A stretch of 64,000 nucleotides of DNA, from the NCBI GenBank assembly GCA_027487945.1, contig JAIYCQ010000018.1:1-64000 (forward strand), in the 5' to 3' direction. Of the stretch, positions 9,162-18,950 are shown piece after piece. The DNA comes from Caulobacteraceae bacterium (GTDB lineage: Bacteria > Pseudomonadota > Alphaproteobacteria > Caulobacterales > Caulobacteraceae). Under the pieces are notes generated by a model, which saw only the letters and a program-made list of their open reading frames with translations, did not search any database and was not told where the DNA came from. Position numbers and translations under genes: made by a program. The number at the start of each line of letters is the position of its first letter. Positions within the stretch are counted from its first letter, which is position 1.

Positions 9162-10010
9162 CTAGTCGCGCAGCAGGTCGTTGATCGAGGTCTTGGAGCG
9201 GGTCTGTGCGTCCACCGTCTTGACGATGACGGCGCAGTAGAGGCTCGGCCCCACCCCGTGCGGGTCGGGCAGGCTGCCCGGCACCACGACGCTGTAGGGC
9301 GGCACCTTGCCGATGTGGACCTGGCCGGTCTTGCGGTCGACGATCTTGGTGGTGGCCGACAGGTAGACGCCCATCGACAGCACCGCGCCCTGGCCGACGA
9401 TGACGCCCTCGACCACCTCGGAGCGGGCGCCGATAAAGCAGTCGTCCTCGATGATGGTCGGGTTGGCCTGCAGCGGCTCCAGCACGCCGCCGATGCCGAC
9501 ACCGCCCGAGAGGTGCACGCGCTTGCCGATCTGGGCGCAGCTGCCGACCGTGACCCAGGTGTCGACCATCGTGCCTTCGTCGACGTAGCCGCCGATGTTC
9601 ACGAACGAGGGCATCAGGATGACGTTCTTCGCGACATAGGCGCCGCGCCGGACGATGGCGCCTGGGACGGCGCGGAAGCCGGCCTCCTCGAACTGCGGCG
9701 CTTCCCAGCCGTCGAACTTGTTGGCCACCTTGTCCCACCACGGCCCGACGGCGCCGCCCATGGTTCCGGCGCGCATGATGGCGTTGGGGTTGAGGCGGAA
9801 GGACAGCAGCACGGCCTTCTTGGCCCACTGGCGGACGACCCATTCGCCTTCGATCTTCTCGGCGACGCGGACCTTGCCGCTGTCGAGCAGGGCGAGGGTT
9901 TCCTCGATGGCCGTGCGGACCGGCCCTTGCGTGGCCGGCGAGACGGCGTCGCGCGCCTCCCAGGCGGCTTCGATTTCGAGTTCGAGGTCGGAGAGGCTGA
10001 CGGTGCTCAT
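9162..10010 (-). CDS. dapD: 2,3,4,5-tetrahydropyridine-2,6-dicarboxylate N-succinyltransferase
   Basis: A 282-residue trimeric left-handed beta-helix acyltransferase that commits tetrahydrodipicolinate to the succinylated lysine/DAP route. Hexapeptide-repeat features run through roughly residues 100-210 ([41 protein letters not shown]). It overlaps the upstream nucleotidase gene by 4 nt and precedes dapE by 3 bases, so the two consecutive-pathway genes are co-translated. Confidence 0.97.
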   Translation of the reverse strand: MSTVSLSDLELEIEAAWEARDAVSPATQGPVRTAIEETLALLDSGKVRVAEKIEGEWVVRQWAKKAVLLSFRLNPNAIMRAGTMGGAVGPWWDKVANKFDGWEAPQFEEAGFRAVPGAIVRRGAYVAKNVILMPSFVNIGGYVDEGTMVDTWVTVGSCAQIGKRVHLSGGVGIGGVLEPLQANPTIIEDDCFIGARSEVVEGVIVGQGAVLSMGVYLSATTKIVDRKTGQVHIGKVPPYSVVVPGSLPDPHGVGPSLYCAVIVKTVDAQTRSKTSINDLLRD

Positions 10011-10669
10011 GCGGCGATTTCCTGGACCCTCGCGCCGGCCAGGAAGGCGGCGAGGTCATTGGTGCGGTGGTGGACGAAGTCGGCGGTCGAGGCGGCGGCG
10101 TGCGGGCCGACCAGAACCGTGGTCATGCCCAGGTCCGCTGCGGGGGCGAGGTTGTGCTCGCTGTCCTCGAAGAAGGCGGAGCCGGCGGCGCTGACCCCGT
10201 GGCGGGCCATCATCTTCTCGAAGGTCAGCGGCGAGGGCTTGGGAATGTAGTCGGCGGCCGAGATGTGGAAGATGTCCTCGAAGGCGTCGGCGATCTGCAA
10301 CCGCGCCAGCACCCGCTCGGCATGGGCCGCCGATCCGTTGGTGAAGACCAGCCGCCGGCCGGGCAGCCGCATCAGCGCCTCGGCCATCTTCACATCCGGC
10401 GTCAGGCGATCGAGCGACACGTCATGAACCTCGGTAAGGAAGTCTTCCGGGTCGATGTCGTGGTGCATGATCAGCCCGGCCAGGGTCGTGCCATGGGCGT
10501 GGTAGTACTTCTTCTGGATCGCGCGCGCTTCGTCCCGCGGCAGGCCGGTAACCTTCTCCATGAAGTCGGTCATCCGGCCCTCGATCAGGGTCATGAACTC
10601 GGTCTCGACCGGGTAGAGGGTGTTGTCGAGGTCGAAGAGCCAGGTGTCGATGTGGACCAGGTCGGTCAC
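10007..10669 (-). CDS. HAD family pyrimidine 5'-nucleotidase-like hydrolase
   Basis: A 220-residue HAD phosphatase. Motif I is FDLDNTLYP (D13 nucleophile, D15), motif II is VFTNGS, the lysine lies in YIPKPSP, and the acidic motif is FFEDSEHN. This subgroup is usually annotated as pyrimidine 5'-nucleotidase (SDT1/YjjG-like); the substrate is inferred. It uses a GTG start and overlaps argB (upstream) and dapD (downstream) by 4 nt each, so it is embedded in an amino-acid operon although its reaction is not part of either pathway. Confidence 0.85.
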   Translation of the reverse strand: MTDLVHIDTWLFDLDNTLYPVETEFMTLIEGRMTDFMEKVTGLPRDEARAIQKKYYHAHGTTLAGLIMHHDIDPEDFLTEVHDVSLDRLTPDVKMAEALMRLPGRRLVFTNGSAAHAERVLARLQIADAFEDIFHISAADYIPKPSPLTFEKMMARHGVSAAGSAFFEDSEHNLAPAADLGMTTVLVGPHAAASTADFVHHRTNDLAAFLAGARVQEIAA

Positions 10670-11580
10670 GCGCGGATCAGCGTCCCGGCGCCGTGCTCGC
10701 TGAACAGCTCGACCAGCATGGCGTGCGGCCTGCGGCCATCGAGAATGACCACGGCCTCGACGCCGGCGTCGATGGCGGCGATGGCCGTCTCCAGCTTGGG
10801 GATCATGCCGCCGTTGGCGACGCCGGTGCGGATCAGGTCGAAGGCCTGGGCGACGGTCATCTGGCGGATCAGCTCGCCGTCGGCGCCCTTCACGCCGGCC
10901 ACATCGGTCAGCAGCAGCATGCGCTTGGCCTTCAGCGCCCCGGCCAGGGCGCCGGCCACGGTGTCGGCGTTGATGTTGTAGGTCTGGCCGGACTCGGAAA
11001 CGCCGATCGGAGCGATGACCGGGATGTAGTCCTGCTCGGCGTGGATCAGGGCCTTGATCAGGGCCGGATCGATCTTCTGCGGCTCGCCGACATAGCCCAG
11101 GTCGACCACCTGCTCGATGTTGCTGTCCGGGTCCTTCCGCGTCCGCCGGGCCTTGGTGACCGTGATCAGCCGCGCGTCCTTGCCGGACAGGCCGACGCCC
11201 CGCACGTCCGCCTCGCGACCGGCCAGGGTGATCCAGTTGGCGATTTCCTTGTTGATGGCGCCCGACAGCACCATCTCGGCGACTTCCATCGTCGCCTCGT
11301 CGGTGACCCGCAGGCCGTCGATGAAGGTCGACTTCACGCCGGCCCTATCCAGCATTGCCGAGATCTGCGGCCCGCCGCCGTGGACCACGACCGGGTGCAG
11401 CCCCATCAGCTTCAGCAGCACGGCGTCGGCGGCGAACAGCTTGGCCACCTCGTCCTCGCCCATGGCGTGGCCGCCGTACTTGATGACCACGGTCTCGCGG
11501 TCATAGATCTGGATGTAGGGCAGCGCCTCCGCGAGCGTTCTCGCGGTGGCCCAGCCGGCTTCCTCGGTCTTGTCGGTCAA
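10666..11580 (-). CDS. argB: Acetylglutamate kinase
   Basis: A 304-residue amino-acid kinase making N-acetylglutamyl phosphate, the second step of arginine synthesis. It shows the family's KYGGHAMGE near residue 35, the Gly-rich VVHGGGPQI, and the late [11 protein letters not shown] that closes the ATP site. The start is TTG at 11580 with GGAG upstream. The TTGA junction overlaps the stop of a toxin-like remnant by 4 nt, implying translational coupling. It leads into the HAD nucleotidase and the dap genes. Confidence 0.96.
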   Translation of the reverse strand: MTDKTEEAGWATARTLAEALPYIQIYDRETVVIKYGGHAMGEDEVAKLFAADAVLLKLMGLHPVVVHGGGPQISAMLDRAGVKSTFIDGLRVTDEATMEVAEMVLSGAINKEIANWITLAGREADVRGVGLSGKDARLITVTKARRTRKDPDSNIEQVVDLGYVGEPQKIDPALIKALIHAEQDYIPVIAPIGVSESGQTYNINADTVAGALAGALKAKRMLLLTDVAGVKGADGELIRQMTVAQAFDLIRTGVANGGMIPKLETAIAAIDAGVEAVVILDGRRPHAMLVELFSEHGAGTLIRA

Positions 11581-11876
11581 GGCTGGAACTCCGTCGCGCG
11601 CGCGAGCAGGCGATAGCGGATGGGGTCCGCCAAGTCCACCGACGGAGGGGGTTGCCGCTGGCGGTCCTCGCGGGCGTGGAAGATGCGGAGGACGGTGACG
11701 CTACCGGGCTCGAAGTGATAGATTCCCACATAGCCCGTCCGGTCGAACGGCGCGATCAATCGACGGATGTCTGGTGAGCCGGCCGGCGCTTCCTCGACAC
11801 CGGGAGGGCGATTGGGTTTGAGCCCTGGCGGCTTCGACCTGCCAGGAGCCTGCACGCCTGAACGCGATCGCGCCAT
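11577..11876 (-). pseudogene. Remnant of a RelE/ParE-family toxin gene
   Basis: A 99-codon frame whose second half (IRRLIAPFDRTGYVGIY, then [18 protein letters not shown]) matches the C-terminal strands of ParE/RelE toxins. In those, a hydrophobic 'I.PF...GYV..Y' is followed by 'V.VLR..H.RED'. The first half is Pro/Arg-rich and lacks the N-terminal helices that precede this core. No antitoxin gene is adjacent. The frame begins 2 bases after the amn stop, so the missing N-terminus has probably been lost by deletion. It ends in a 4-nt overlap with argB and might survive only as a translational link between amn and argB. A short intact homologue of another kind cannot be excluded. Confidence 0.55.
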
Positions 11877-11878
11877 CT

Positions 11879-13330
11879 CTACCGGAACGGCGGCTCATCG
11901 AAGGCCCGCAACTTACGGGAGTGCAGGTTTGGCCCTTCCTCGCGCAGCAGATCCACGGTGGCGATGCCGATCTGAAGGTGCTGGCTGATGGCGCGCTCGT
12001 AAAAGGCGTTGGCCTGGCCGGGCAGCTTGATCTCGCCGTGCAACGGCTTGTCCGAAACGCAGAGCAAGGTGCCGTACGGCACCCGGAAGCGGTAGCCCTG
12101 GGCGGCGATGGTGGCGCTTTCCATGTCGATGGCCACGGCCCGGCTCTGGTTGAAGCGGATGGCGCTGGAGGTATAGCGAAGCTCCCAGTTCCGGTCGTCG
12201 GTGGTCACCACGGTGCCGGTGCGCAGCCGGCGCTTCAGGCTCTCGCCACTCTCGCCGCTGACCAGCTTGGCCGCGTCATAGAGGGCGCGTTGCATCTCGG
12301 CGATCGACGGGATCGGGATATCGGGCGGCAGCACCTCGTCCAGCACATGGTCGTCGCGCAAATAAGCGTGAGCGAGAACATAGTCGCCGATGGTCTGGCT
12401 GCCACGCAGGCCGCCGCAGTGGCCAATCATGATCCAGGCCTGCGGTCGCAGCACCGCCAGGTGGTCCGTTATGGTCTTGGCGTTGGACGGCCCGACGCCG
12501 ATGTTGACCAGGGTGATGCCACGACCGCCCGGCGCGACGAGATGGTAGGCCGGCATCTGGTGTCGCCGCCATGGGCCATTGGCGATGACCATCTCCGGCT
12601 CGGGCGTCTCGGCCGTGACCACGATATTCCCGGGCGCGGACAGGGCGGTGTAGGGCGAGCCCGCCTTGCCCAGCTGCTCGCAGCCCCAGCGGACGAACTC
12701 GTCGACGTAGCGGTGGTAGTTGGTGAACAGGATGTACTGCTGCACATGCTCGGCCGGCGCGCCGGTGTAGTGCTTCAGGCGGGCCAGCGAAAAGTCGGTG
12801 CGCAGACCATCGAAGAGCGCCAGCGGACGGTTGTCCTCGAGCGCCTCGCTCCACAGGCCGTCCGCCAGTTCGTCGCCGATATGGGCGAGCTCCGTGGTCG
12901 GGAACCAGCGGGCGATCTCGCCGGCGCTGACATCGGCCAGCGTCAGATCGCCGCCGTCCAGCACATAGGGGAAGGGAATCTCCTGCATCGACCGACCGAC
13001 ATCGAGAGTCACGCCGAAGTCCTGGATCATCAGGGCCAGCTGTTCGACCAGATAGTCGCGGAACATGGCCGGGCGGGTCACGGTCGTGGCGTAGCTGCCC
13101 GGCAGGCCAATCCGCGCATAGGCGCGGCTGATCCGCGGATAGCCGTTCTCGCCGCTCCAGTGCAGCCGCAGCTCGGGGTAGGCGTAGGTCCCGTTCAGGC
13201 GGGCGGCGGGATCGGGACGAAGGCCGTCGCTGAGGAAGGCCTTGAGGTCCGCGCGCAGGGCGGAGACGGACCGGTCGTATTCTTCGATAAGCCGCTCGAC
13301 GATGGCGGCTGCTTCTTGCTCATGAGTCAT
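11879..13330 (-). CDS. amn: AMP nucleosidase
   Basis: A 483-residue enzyme hydrolysing AMP to adenine and ribose 5-phosphate, part of purine salvage. It has the family N-terminal domain (RLNGTYAYPELRLHW, GSYATTVTRPAMFRDYL). It also has a C-terminal phosphorylase-like domain with TLVNIGVGPSNAKTITDHLA, MIGHCGGLRGSQTIGDYVLA and AIDMESATIAAQGYRFRVPYGT. Full length for the family. It is the first gene of the minus-strand run through argB and dapE, and is divergent from htpX. Confidence 0.95.
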   Translation of the reverse strand: MTHEQEAAAIVERLIEEYDRSVSALRADLKAFLSDGLRPDPAARLNGTYAYPELRLHWSGENGYPRISRAYARIGLPGSYATTVTRPAMFRDYLVEQLALMIQDFGVTLDVGRSMQEIPFPYVLDGGDLTLADVSAGEIARWFPTTELAHIGDELADGLWSEALEDNRPLALFDGLRTDFSLARLKHYTGAPAEHVQQYILFTNYHRYVDEFVRWGCEQLGKAGSPYTALSAPGNIVVTAETPEPEMVIANGPWRRHQMPAYHLVAPGGRGITLVNIGVGPSNAKTITDHLAVLRPQAWIMIGHCGGLRGSQTIGDYVLAHAYLRDDHVLDEVLPPDIPIPSIAEMQRALYDAAKLVSGESGESLKRRLRTGTVVTTDDRNWELRYTSSAIRFNQSRAVAIDMESATIAAQGYRFRVPYGTLLCVSDKPLHGEIKLPGQANAFYERAISQHLQIGIATVDLLREEGPNLHSRKLRAFDEPPFR

Positions 13331-13408
13331 GGCTGCTTATAGCGACGTTGCATGAAACTGGCGAGACGCCCGCTTGCGGGCCGCAAAACCGGAACCACAT
13401 AGGCTGTT

Positions 13409-14317
13409 ATGAACAACTCGCTTCGCACCTTCATGCTCCTGGCCGCGATGACGGCGATCTTCGTCGTGGCCGGGTTCCTCATCGGCGGCGTGACCGGCAT
13501 GCTGATCGCCCTGGCGCTCGGCGGGGCCATGAACCTGTTCAGTTACTGGAACTCCGACAAGATCGTGCTGCGGATGTACGGCGCGGTCGAGGTCGACGAG
13601 AGCCATCCCGATCCGCTGATCCGCACCTACGTCGCCGACACCCTGGCCCTTGCGGACGGCGCCGGCATGCCGCGCCCGAAAGTCTATGTCATCGAGCAGG
13701 ACCAGCCGAACGCCTTCGCCACGGGCCGCAATCCGGAAAACGCCGCCGTCGCCGCCACCGTCGGCCTGCTGCGCATGCTCGACCGTCGCGAGATCCGCGG
13801 CGTGATGGCCCACGAGCTGGCGCATGTGAAGAACCGCGACACCCTGACGATGACGGTCACCGCGACCATCGCCGGCGCGGTCTCCGCCCTGGCCAACATC
13901 GCCTTCTTCTTCGGCGGCGACCGCGACCGACCGGCCGGGATGATCGGCACGATCCTGATCGCCGTCCTGGCGCCGATCGCCGCCGCCCTGGTGCAGATGG
14001 CGATCAGCCGCGGGCGGGAGTACGAGGCAGACCGGGAGGGTGCGGAGATCAGCGGCGACCCGCAGGCTCTTGCCGACGCCCTGGCGAAGATGGAGGCCTT
14101 CAGCCACCGCACGGTCAACGAGACGGCCGAGCGCAACCCGGCCAGCGCCCAGATGTTCATCATCAACCCGCTCAGCGGGCGCGGCGCCGACAACCTGTTC
14201 TCCACCCACCCTGCGACGGGCAACCGGATCGAGGCCTTGATGAAGCTGGCCGGCGGCGCGCGGCGCGCGGGCACTTCCGTTCCGAGAACCGCAGCGCGCC
14301 AGGGGCCCTGGAGCTGA
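13409..14317 (+). CDS. htpX: Protease HtpX (M48 membrane metallopeptidase)
   Basis: A 302-residue inner-membrane zinc protease that degrades damaged membrane proteins. Two N-terminal membrane helices (residues 8-26 and 28-46) precede the catalytic motif HELAH at 135-139. Two more helices follow (about 147-168 and 178-198), then the third metal ligand in SRGREYEAD (about 200-208). Length and topology match the family. It is divergent from amn, and its ribosome-binding site is weak. Confidence 0.95.
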   Translation: MNNSLRTFMLLAAMTAIFVVAGFLIGGVTGMLIALALGGAMNLFSYWNSDKIVLRMYGAVEVDESHPDPLIRTYVADTLALADGAGMPRPKVYVIEQDQPNAFATGRNPENAAVAATVGLLRMLDRREIRGVMAHELAHVKNRDTLTMTVTATIAGAVSALANIAFFFGGDRDRPAGMIGTILIAVLAPIAAALVQMAISRGREYEADREGAEISGDPQALADALAKMEAFSHRTVNETAERNPASAQMFIINPLSGRGADNLFSTHPATGNRIEALMKLAGGARRAGTSVPRTAARQGPWS

Positions 14318-14435
14318 AATCGCGGCCGGGACAATCGCAATCCAGGCCACAGCTCCTGCGCGTTTCTAAAAAAGACTTGCGTTGTGCGCAGCGCAGCCGT
14401 TCATCCTGACAGGGATCCAACAGAGGAGGCCCCGG

Positions 14436-15200
14436 ATGAGCGTCTCGATCTCCCGCGACGGCCCGGTTACCGTCATCGCCATCGACCGGCCAGACCGCCG
14501 CAACGCCGTCGACGCCGTCACCGCGCGCGCCCTCTACAACGCCTTCAAGGCCTTCGATGCCGATGACGGCGCCAGCGTCGCGGTGCTGACCGGGACCGGC
14601 GGGAACTTCTGCGCCGGGGCCGACCTGAAGGCGGTGGCCACGGGCGCCGGCAACCGGGTCGAGCGAACCGGCGACTATGGCCCCATGGGCCCCACGCGTC
14701 TGCGCCTGACCAAGCCGGTGATCGCCGCTGTCGAGGGCTACGCCGTCGCCGGCGGGCTGGAGCTGGCCATCTGGTGCGACCTGCGGGTCGCCGCAAGAAG
14801 CGCCGTCTTCGGCGTCTTCTGCCGTCGCTTCGGCGTGCCGCTGATCGACCTGGGCACCGTGCGCCTGCCGCGTCTGATCGGAAGTTCCCGGGCCATGGAC
14901 ATGATCCTGACCGGGCGGGCGGTCGAGGCGGAGGAGGCGCTGGCCATGGGCCTGGCCAATCGCGTGGTGGAGGACGGCGAGGCGCTGGCCGCCGCTGTAG
15001 CTCTGGCTCGACAGGTCGCAGCCTTCCCCCAGACCTGCCTGCGCAATGATCGCCGATCAGCCATGGAACAATGGAGTCTGGACTGGGATGCGGCAACGGC
15101 CTTCGAGGTCGGCGTCGGTCTGGAAACCCTGAGCTCGGGCGAGGCCGTGGCCGGAGCCGCCCGATTCAGCGGCGGCGAGGGCCGCGGAGGACAATTCTGA
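14436..15200 (+). CDS. Crotonase/enoyl-CoA hydratase family protein with one catalytic Glu replaced
   Basis: A 254-residue crotonase-fold protein. The start is the ATG after a strong AGGAGG; the longer upstream frame is non-coding. Oxyanion-hole elements are NFCAGADL (about 57-64) and GYAVAGGLELA (101-111). Compared with mitochondrial enoyl-CoA hydratase, the first catalytic glutamate is kept (E109), but the second is a cysteine (C129, in FGVFCRR instead of FGQPE). Hydratase activity is therefore uncertain; an isomerase, hydrolase or another CoA reaction is possible. It overlaps the following thioesterase by one base (TGATG), so the two probably act on the same acyl-CoA. Confidence 0.85.
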   Translation: MSVSISRDGPVTVIAIDRPDRRNAVDAVTARALYNAFKAFDADDGASVAVLTGTGGNFCAGADLKAVATGAGNRVERTGDYGPMGPTRLRLTKPVIAAVEGYAVAGGLELAIWCDLRVAARSAVFGVFCRRFGVPLIDLGTVRLPRLIGSSRAMDMILTGRAVEAEEALAMGLANRVVEDGEALAAAVALARQVAAFPQTCLRNDRRSAMEQWSLDWDAATAFEVGVGLETLSSGEAVAGAARFSGGEGRGGQF

Positions 15201-15622
15201 TGACGACCAACGAACTCGCCCCCCTCTTCGCCGAACGCCAGCAGGGTCACCTTCCGGGCATCCTCGGCATGGAGTGGGAGAGCGTTCAGCATGGACTGGT
15301 GCGCGGCCGCTTCACCGTCCAGGCCCATCACATGGCGCCCAACGGCTTCCTGCACGCCGCCAGCGTCATCACCCTCGCCGACAGCGCCTGCGGCTACGGC
15401 GCCGTGGCGTCCCTGCCCGAGGGAGCCAGCGGATTCACCACCATAGAGCTCAAGACCAACTTCCTGGGGACCGCCCGCGAAGGCGTCGTGGCCTGTGAGG
15501 CGCGCCTGGTCCACGGCGGTCGCACCACCCAGCTCTGGGACGCCGAGGTTCGCCATGTGGACACCGGCCGGGTCATCGCCCTGTTCCGCTGCACCCAGAG
15601 CGTTCTCTGGCCCCGGCCATAA
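15200..15622 (+). CDS. PaaI family hotdog thioesterase
   Basis: A 140-residue hotdog-fold protein, start chosen at the ATG overlapping the crotonase stop with CGGAGGA upstream. The PaaI signature is seen in HHMAPNGFLHAASVITLADSACGYGA (NG-FLHAA active-site turn, catalytic aspartate in LADSA), then TTIELKTNFLGTAREG. PaaI-type enzymes hydrolyse aromatic or short acyl-CoA thioesters; the specific substrate is not evident. It is co-translated with the crotonase and is the last gene before tRNA-Ser. Confidence 0.85.
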   Translation: MTTNELAPLFAERQQGHLPGILGMEWESVQHGLVRGRFTVQAHHMAPNGFLHAASVITLADSACGYGAVASLPEGASGFTTIELKTNFLGTAREGVVACEARLVHGGRTTQLWDAEVRHVDTGRVIALFRCTQSVLWPRP

Positions 15623-15637
15623 GGCGCAACGCGCCTC

Positions 15638-15666
15638 TTGCGGAAACGGAACCGCATCGCTAGGTT
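15638..15666 (+). promoter_or_regulatory. Predicted promoter of tRNA-Ser
   Basis: TTGCGG (15638-15643) and TAGGTT (15661-15666) are separated by 17 bases, and the -10 is preceded by GC, giving the GCTA-type -10 seen in Caulobacter housekeeping promoters. It would start transcription about 40 bases before the mature tRNA. A small GGCGC/GCGCC hairpin right after the thioesterase stop (15623-15635) precedes it. Read by eye only. Confidence 0.4.
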
Positions 15667-15715
15667 CCGCGCCTTCGCACTCAGGGCCCCTGACCGGGCC
15701 CACACCCGGCGTTAC

Positions 15716-15805
<90 letters not shown>

Positions 15806-15959
15806 TAACCAGTGTCCAAGCGTATCCAGCGCTGGAGGTCTGGCACGTCCGCTAGCCTTCCCCGGTGGAGCGCCGCGCCTTGCGGGCGCGCTGGCTCGCC
15901 AGAGCGCGGCAATTCCTCCGGGACGAGGCGACCGTCCGCGGCGAAGCTGCGCCCGTCGT

Positions 15960-16670
15960 TCAGACGGAAGGGTCGTCGACCGCCACGCTGACATTGGACG
16001 CCAGCCTTCCGTCGCTCAGGGTGAGGCGACGGCTGCACCGTGCAGCGACGCCTTCGTCGTGCGTGCAGATGAGGAAGGTCGCGCCGTCTTCCCGGTTCAC
16101 TTCGCGCATCAGGTCCAGCACGCGGTCGGCGGACTCCCGGTCGAGATTTCCGGTGGGCTCGTCGGCGATGATGAGGTCCGGCCGGTTCATCAGCGCCCGG
16201 GCGATCGCGACGCGCTGCTTCTGCCCGCCGGACAGCCGGGCGGCCGGAAAGTCGATCCGGTCCTCCAGACCGACGCGCGTCAGCAGGTCTCGCGCCCGGC
16301 TGCGCATGTCCCGCGATATGCCCCCCGCCGGGGCCGCGGCGGGAAAGGCGACGTTCTCCACCGCCGTGAAGTCCGGCAGCAGATGGTGGAACTGGAAGAC
16401 AAAGCCCAGGCGCCGATTCCGGAAGTCCGCCCGCCTCGCTTCCGACAGTCCGCCCACCGGCTCGCCGCTGATCGTCAGCTCCCCGGCGGTCGGACGGAGC
16501 AGCAGGCCGACGATGGACAGAAAGGTCGACTTGCCCGACCCCGAGGCGCCCAGAAGCGCAGCCAGTTCGCCCCTGTCGAGCGTCAGGTCGATGCCGTTCA
16601 GCACCCGCGTTTCCTCGTCGCCGTTGTGGAAGACCATTTCGATCCCCCGGGCGTCCAGCACTCGGGTCAT
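15960..16670 (-). CDS. ABC transporter ATP-binding protein (LolD/MacB type)
   Basis: A 236-residue ATPase of the LolD/MacB/FtsE class that powers lipoprotein, peptide or drug extraction from the inner membrane. Walker A is GASGSGKST (about 41-49), the signature LSGGQKQRVAIARAL, Walker B LIIADEPTGNLD, and the switch histidine lies in ICTHD. The start is the ATG at 16670, overlapping the permease by 4 nt; the longer upstream frame is the permease read in the wrong frame. It is the last gene of an adaptor-permease-ATPase operon. Confidence 0.93.
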   Translation of the reverse strand: MTRVLDARGIEMVFHNGDEETRVLNGIDLTLDRGELAALLGASGSGKSTFLSIVGLLLRPTAGELTISGEPVGGLSEARRADFRNRRLGFVFQFHHLLPDFTAVENVAFPAAAPAGGISRDMRSRARDLLTRVGLEDRIDFPAARLSGGQKQRVAIARALMNRPDLIIADEPTGNLDRESADRVLDLMREVNREDGATFLICTHDEGVAARCSRRLTLSDGRLASNVSVAVDDPSV

Positions 16671-17872
16671 TGCTGAATGGCCTCCAGCGGATCCAGCCGG
16701 GATGCGGAGCGCGCGGGCAGGATGGAGGCGATCACCGCCCCCAGGGTGGTGAGCAGGAGGGCGGCCACATAGCCGCCCTGCTCGGGCGCGATCGGCAGAG
16801 CCTGCACCCCGTCGGGCTTGGTGATCCCGGCAAGCCAGAGGCAGAGGCCGTATCCTGTGGCGCACCCGATCAGGGCGCCGGTCAGACCGATCAACAGACC
16901 CTGCAACAGAAAGACCCAGAGGATGAAGCCGCCCGGAACGCCGAAGGCGCGCATGATCCCGATCTCCGGACGACGCCGGTAGGCGGACAGGACCAGGGCG
17001 CTCGAGACGCCGATGACGATCGAGATCAGCGAGAAGACCTGGATCAGCGTGCCGGTCTGCGCCTGGGCCTGAAGCGCGTCTTCGAGGCCGAGGTTCTTTT
17101 CCTGCCACGGCGTCGCCCGAAGCCCGGTCGCCTCGGCGAGGAACAGGGCCGTGGCCCTGGCGTCCCCGGGATCCCTGAGCTTGACCTCGATGTTGGTCAC
17201 GCCTTCCGGGAGCAGGAACAGGGGGCGCGCCGTCTGCAGGGACAGGAAGGCGACCCGTTCGTCCAGGCTCTGCAGCCCCGTGCGGAACACACCCCGGACG
17301 GTCAACTGGCGCTCCACGCCACGCTCGGTCCGCAGCAGCACCGACTGGCCGGCGCCCAGGCCCAGGTCCTCCGCCAGGCGCACGCCGATCAACAGGCCGT
17401 CCGCGCCCAGATCGCCGCCGCCATCGACAATGTTGGGCGTGATCCGCGAGATGGCGTCGATCCCCTGCGGCTCCACGCCGATGATCGACACCGGCGATAC
17501 GGCCTCGCTCTTCACCAGAAAGGCGCTTCCGGAGATCTGTGCGCTGATCGCCGATACGTCTGTGTCGGCGCGCAACAGGTCGAGAACCATCGGCCAGTCG
17601 CGAATCTGCCGACGCTGGAAGGTTGAGATCAGGGCGACGGACTCCACCGGCAGATCCGGCCCCTTGAGAACCCGCGCAAGCCGGGCCGGCGGTTCAAGGC
17701 TGACGTGGGCGCTGTTGCCGGTGACCTGTTCTGTCAGACGCACGGCAAGGCCGGCGATCAGGGCGGTGATGAAGATGAAGACCGTCACCCCGAGGGCGAC
17801 GCCCGCGATCAGCAGCAACGTCTGCGACGGGTTGGACAGCAGATACCGGCGGGCGACCTTGAGGGCGAACAT
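16667..17872 (-). CDS. FtsX/LolC/MacB-type ABC transporter permease
   Basis: A 401-residue permease with the typical type-VII ABC topology. There is one N-terminal helix (residues 14-42), a large periplasmic domain (about 45-270), and three C-terminal helices (about 280-300, 318-350, 365-390). It ends in PARSASRLDPLEAIQQ, the hallmark tail of this class. It lies 4 bases after the adaptor gene and overlaps the ATPase gene. An adaptor protein upstream points to MacAB-like export rather than LolCDE. The cargo is unknown. Confidence 0.88.
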   Translation of the reverse strand: MFALKVARRYLLSNPSQTLLLIAGVALGVTVFIFITALIAGLAVRLTEQVTGNSAHVSLEPPARLARVLKGPDLPVESVALISTFQRRQIRDWPMVLDLLRADTDVSAISAQISGSAFLVKSEAVSPVSIIGVEPQGIDAISRITPNIVDGGGDLGADGLLIGVRLAEDLGLGAGQSVLLRTERGVERQLTVRGVFRTGLQSLDERVAFLSLQTARPLFLLPEGVTNIEVKLRDPGDARATALFLAEATGLRATPWQEKNLGLEDALQAQAQTGTLIQVFSLISIVIGVSSALVLSAYRRRPEIGIMRAFGVPGGFILWVFLLQGLLIGLTGALIGCATGYGLCLWLAGITKPDGVQALPIAPEQGGYVAALLLTTLGAVIASILPARSASRLDPLEAIQQ

Positions 17873-17876
17873 GGCG

Positions 17877-18950
17877 TCAGTCGGCTGACGGGGGCGTGAC
17901 CGGCCGCACCCGGGCTCCGGGCTTGGTGGCGCCCGGCTCCAGCACGATCCGGTCCCCCGCCTTCAGTCCGCTTTCGACGATGGCGTTGACCGAAGGCCAG
18001 CGCGCCACGGTGATCGGCCGCACCCGAACGACTCCGTCGGAGCCCACGACATAGACCTTGGGGGCGGCGGTCGCGTCGAGCACGGCGGTGCGCGGGACGA
18101 CGACGGCGTCCCTCCGCTGCGCCACAACGATGGTCACATCGACCGAACGCCCCGGGGACAGGCCCGCCGCCCCCTCCGCGCCCAGGCGCACCGTGCGACC
18201 GCCCGTGCTGGAATCAACCCGGGGCGAGACCTCCGTCACCCGGGCCGGAAAGGTCACGCTGGATCCCGACAGCGCGGCCCGGGCGGCCTGCCCCGGCATC
18301 AGGCGGTCGGCGTAGGCCTCCTCGACCTCGGCGCGGATCTCGACACCGGTGTTCGAGCCCAGCTCAAAGAGGGTCTCGCCGGCCGCGACCACCTGACCGT
18401 TGTCGATCGGCCGAAGCAGGACAATCCCGGCCATCGGGGCCCGGATGGTGAACTCACGCGCGCGCTCCGCCGAGGCGCGCACGGAGGCGGAGGCGGCCGC
18501 GACACGGGCATCGGCCGTATCGAGGCCGGCGCGCGCCGCCTCGAGCGCCGCCTTGGCGGCAAAGCCCCGCTCGTAGAGTGTCCGGGTCCTCTGGTAGTCG
18601 AGCCGCGCCTCCCTGGCCTCGGCCTGCGCGGCCCGCGCCTGGGCGATATCGACCTCGGCCTGGGCCTGTTCCACGGTCGCCAGAATGACCGCCAGGGGTT
18701 CGCCGGCGGCGACCTGGTCGCCGTCGTCGTGCAGCAGGCGTACGACCTGACCGGGATTGGGCGATGACACCTGAACGAGTTGCGTCGGACGGGCGCGGCC
18801 GACAACGGAGAGCGCCTCCTCGATGGTCTCGGGCCTGATCTCCATCGCCACGACCGTTGCGGGCCGTCGCAGAAACAGGACTCCTGCCGCCACGGCGACG
18901 ACCAGCGCCGCCAGCAACAGGAACAGCAAAGGTTTGTTGGAGGCTCGCAT
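17877..18950 (-). CDS. HlyD/MFP-type periplasmic adaptor subunit
   Basis: A 357-residue membrane-fusion protein. It has an N-terminal membrane anchor (residues 8-26), then a lipoyl half (SSPNPGQVVRLLHDDGDQVAAG). An alpha-helical hairpin of Ala/Arg-rich heptads spans about 90-165. The second lipoyl half (TIRAPMAGIVLL), beta-barrel and membrane-proximal domains follow. It is first in the operon with the FtsX-type permease and ATPase; AGGGAAC precedes the ATG. No outer-membrane channel is encoded here. It lies 193 bases downstream of dctD on the same strand. Confidence 0.88.
   Translation of the reverse strand: MRASNKPLLFLLLAALVVAVAAGVLFLRRPATVVAMEIRPETIEEALSVVGRARPTQLVQVSSPNPGQVVRLLHDDGDQVAAGEPLAVILATVEQAQAEVDIAQARAAQAEAREARLDYQRTRTLYERGFAAKAALEAARAGLDTADARVAAASASVRASAERAREFTIRAPMAGIVLLRPIDNGQVVAAGETLFELGSNTGVEIRAEVEEAYADRLMPGQAARAALSGSSVTFPARVTEVSPRVDSSTGGRTVRLGAEGAAGLSPGRSVDVTIVVAQRRDAVVVPRTAVLDATAAPKVYVVGSDGVVRVRPITVARWPSVNAIVESGLKAGDRIVLEPGATKPGARVRPVTPPSAD

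Noticed and set aside
7446..10250. 934-codon open frame on the plus strand
   Set aside because: It runs antisense to dapE and dapD and across part of the TetR gene in another frame; all real motifs are in the other frames.
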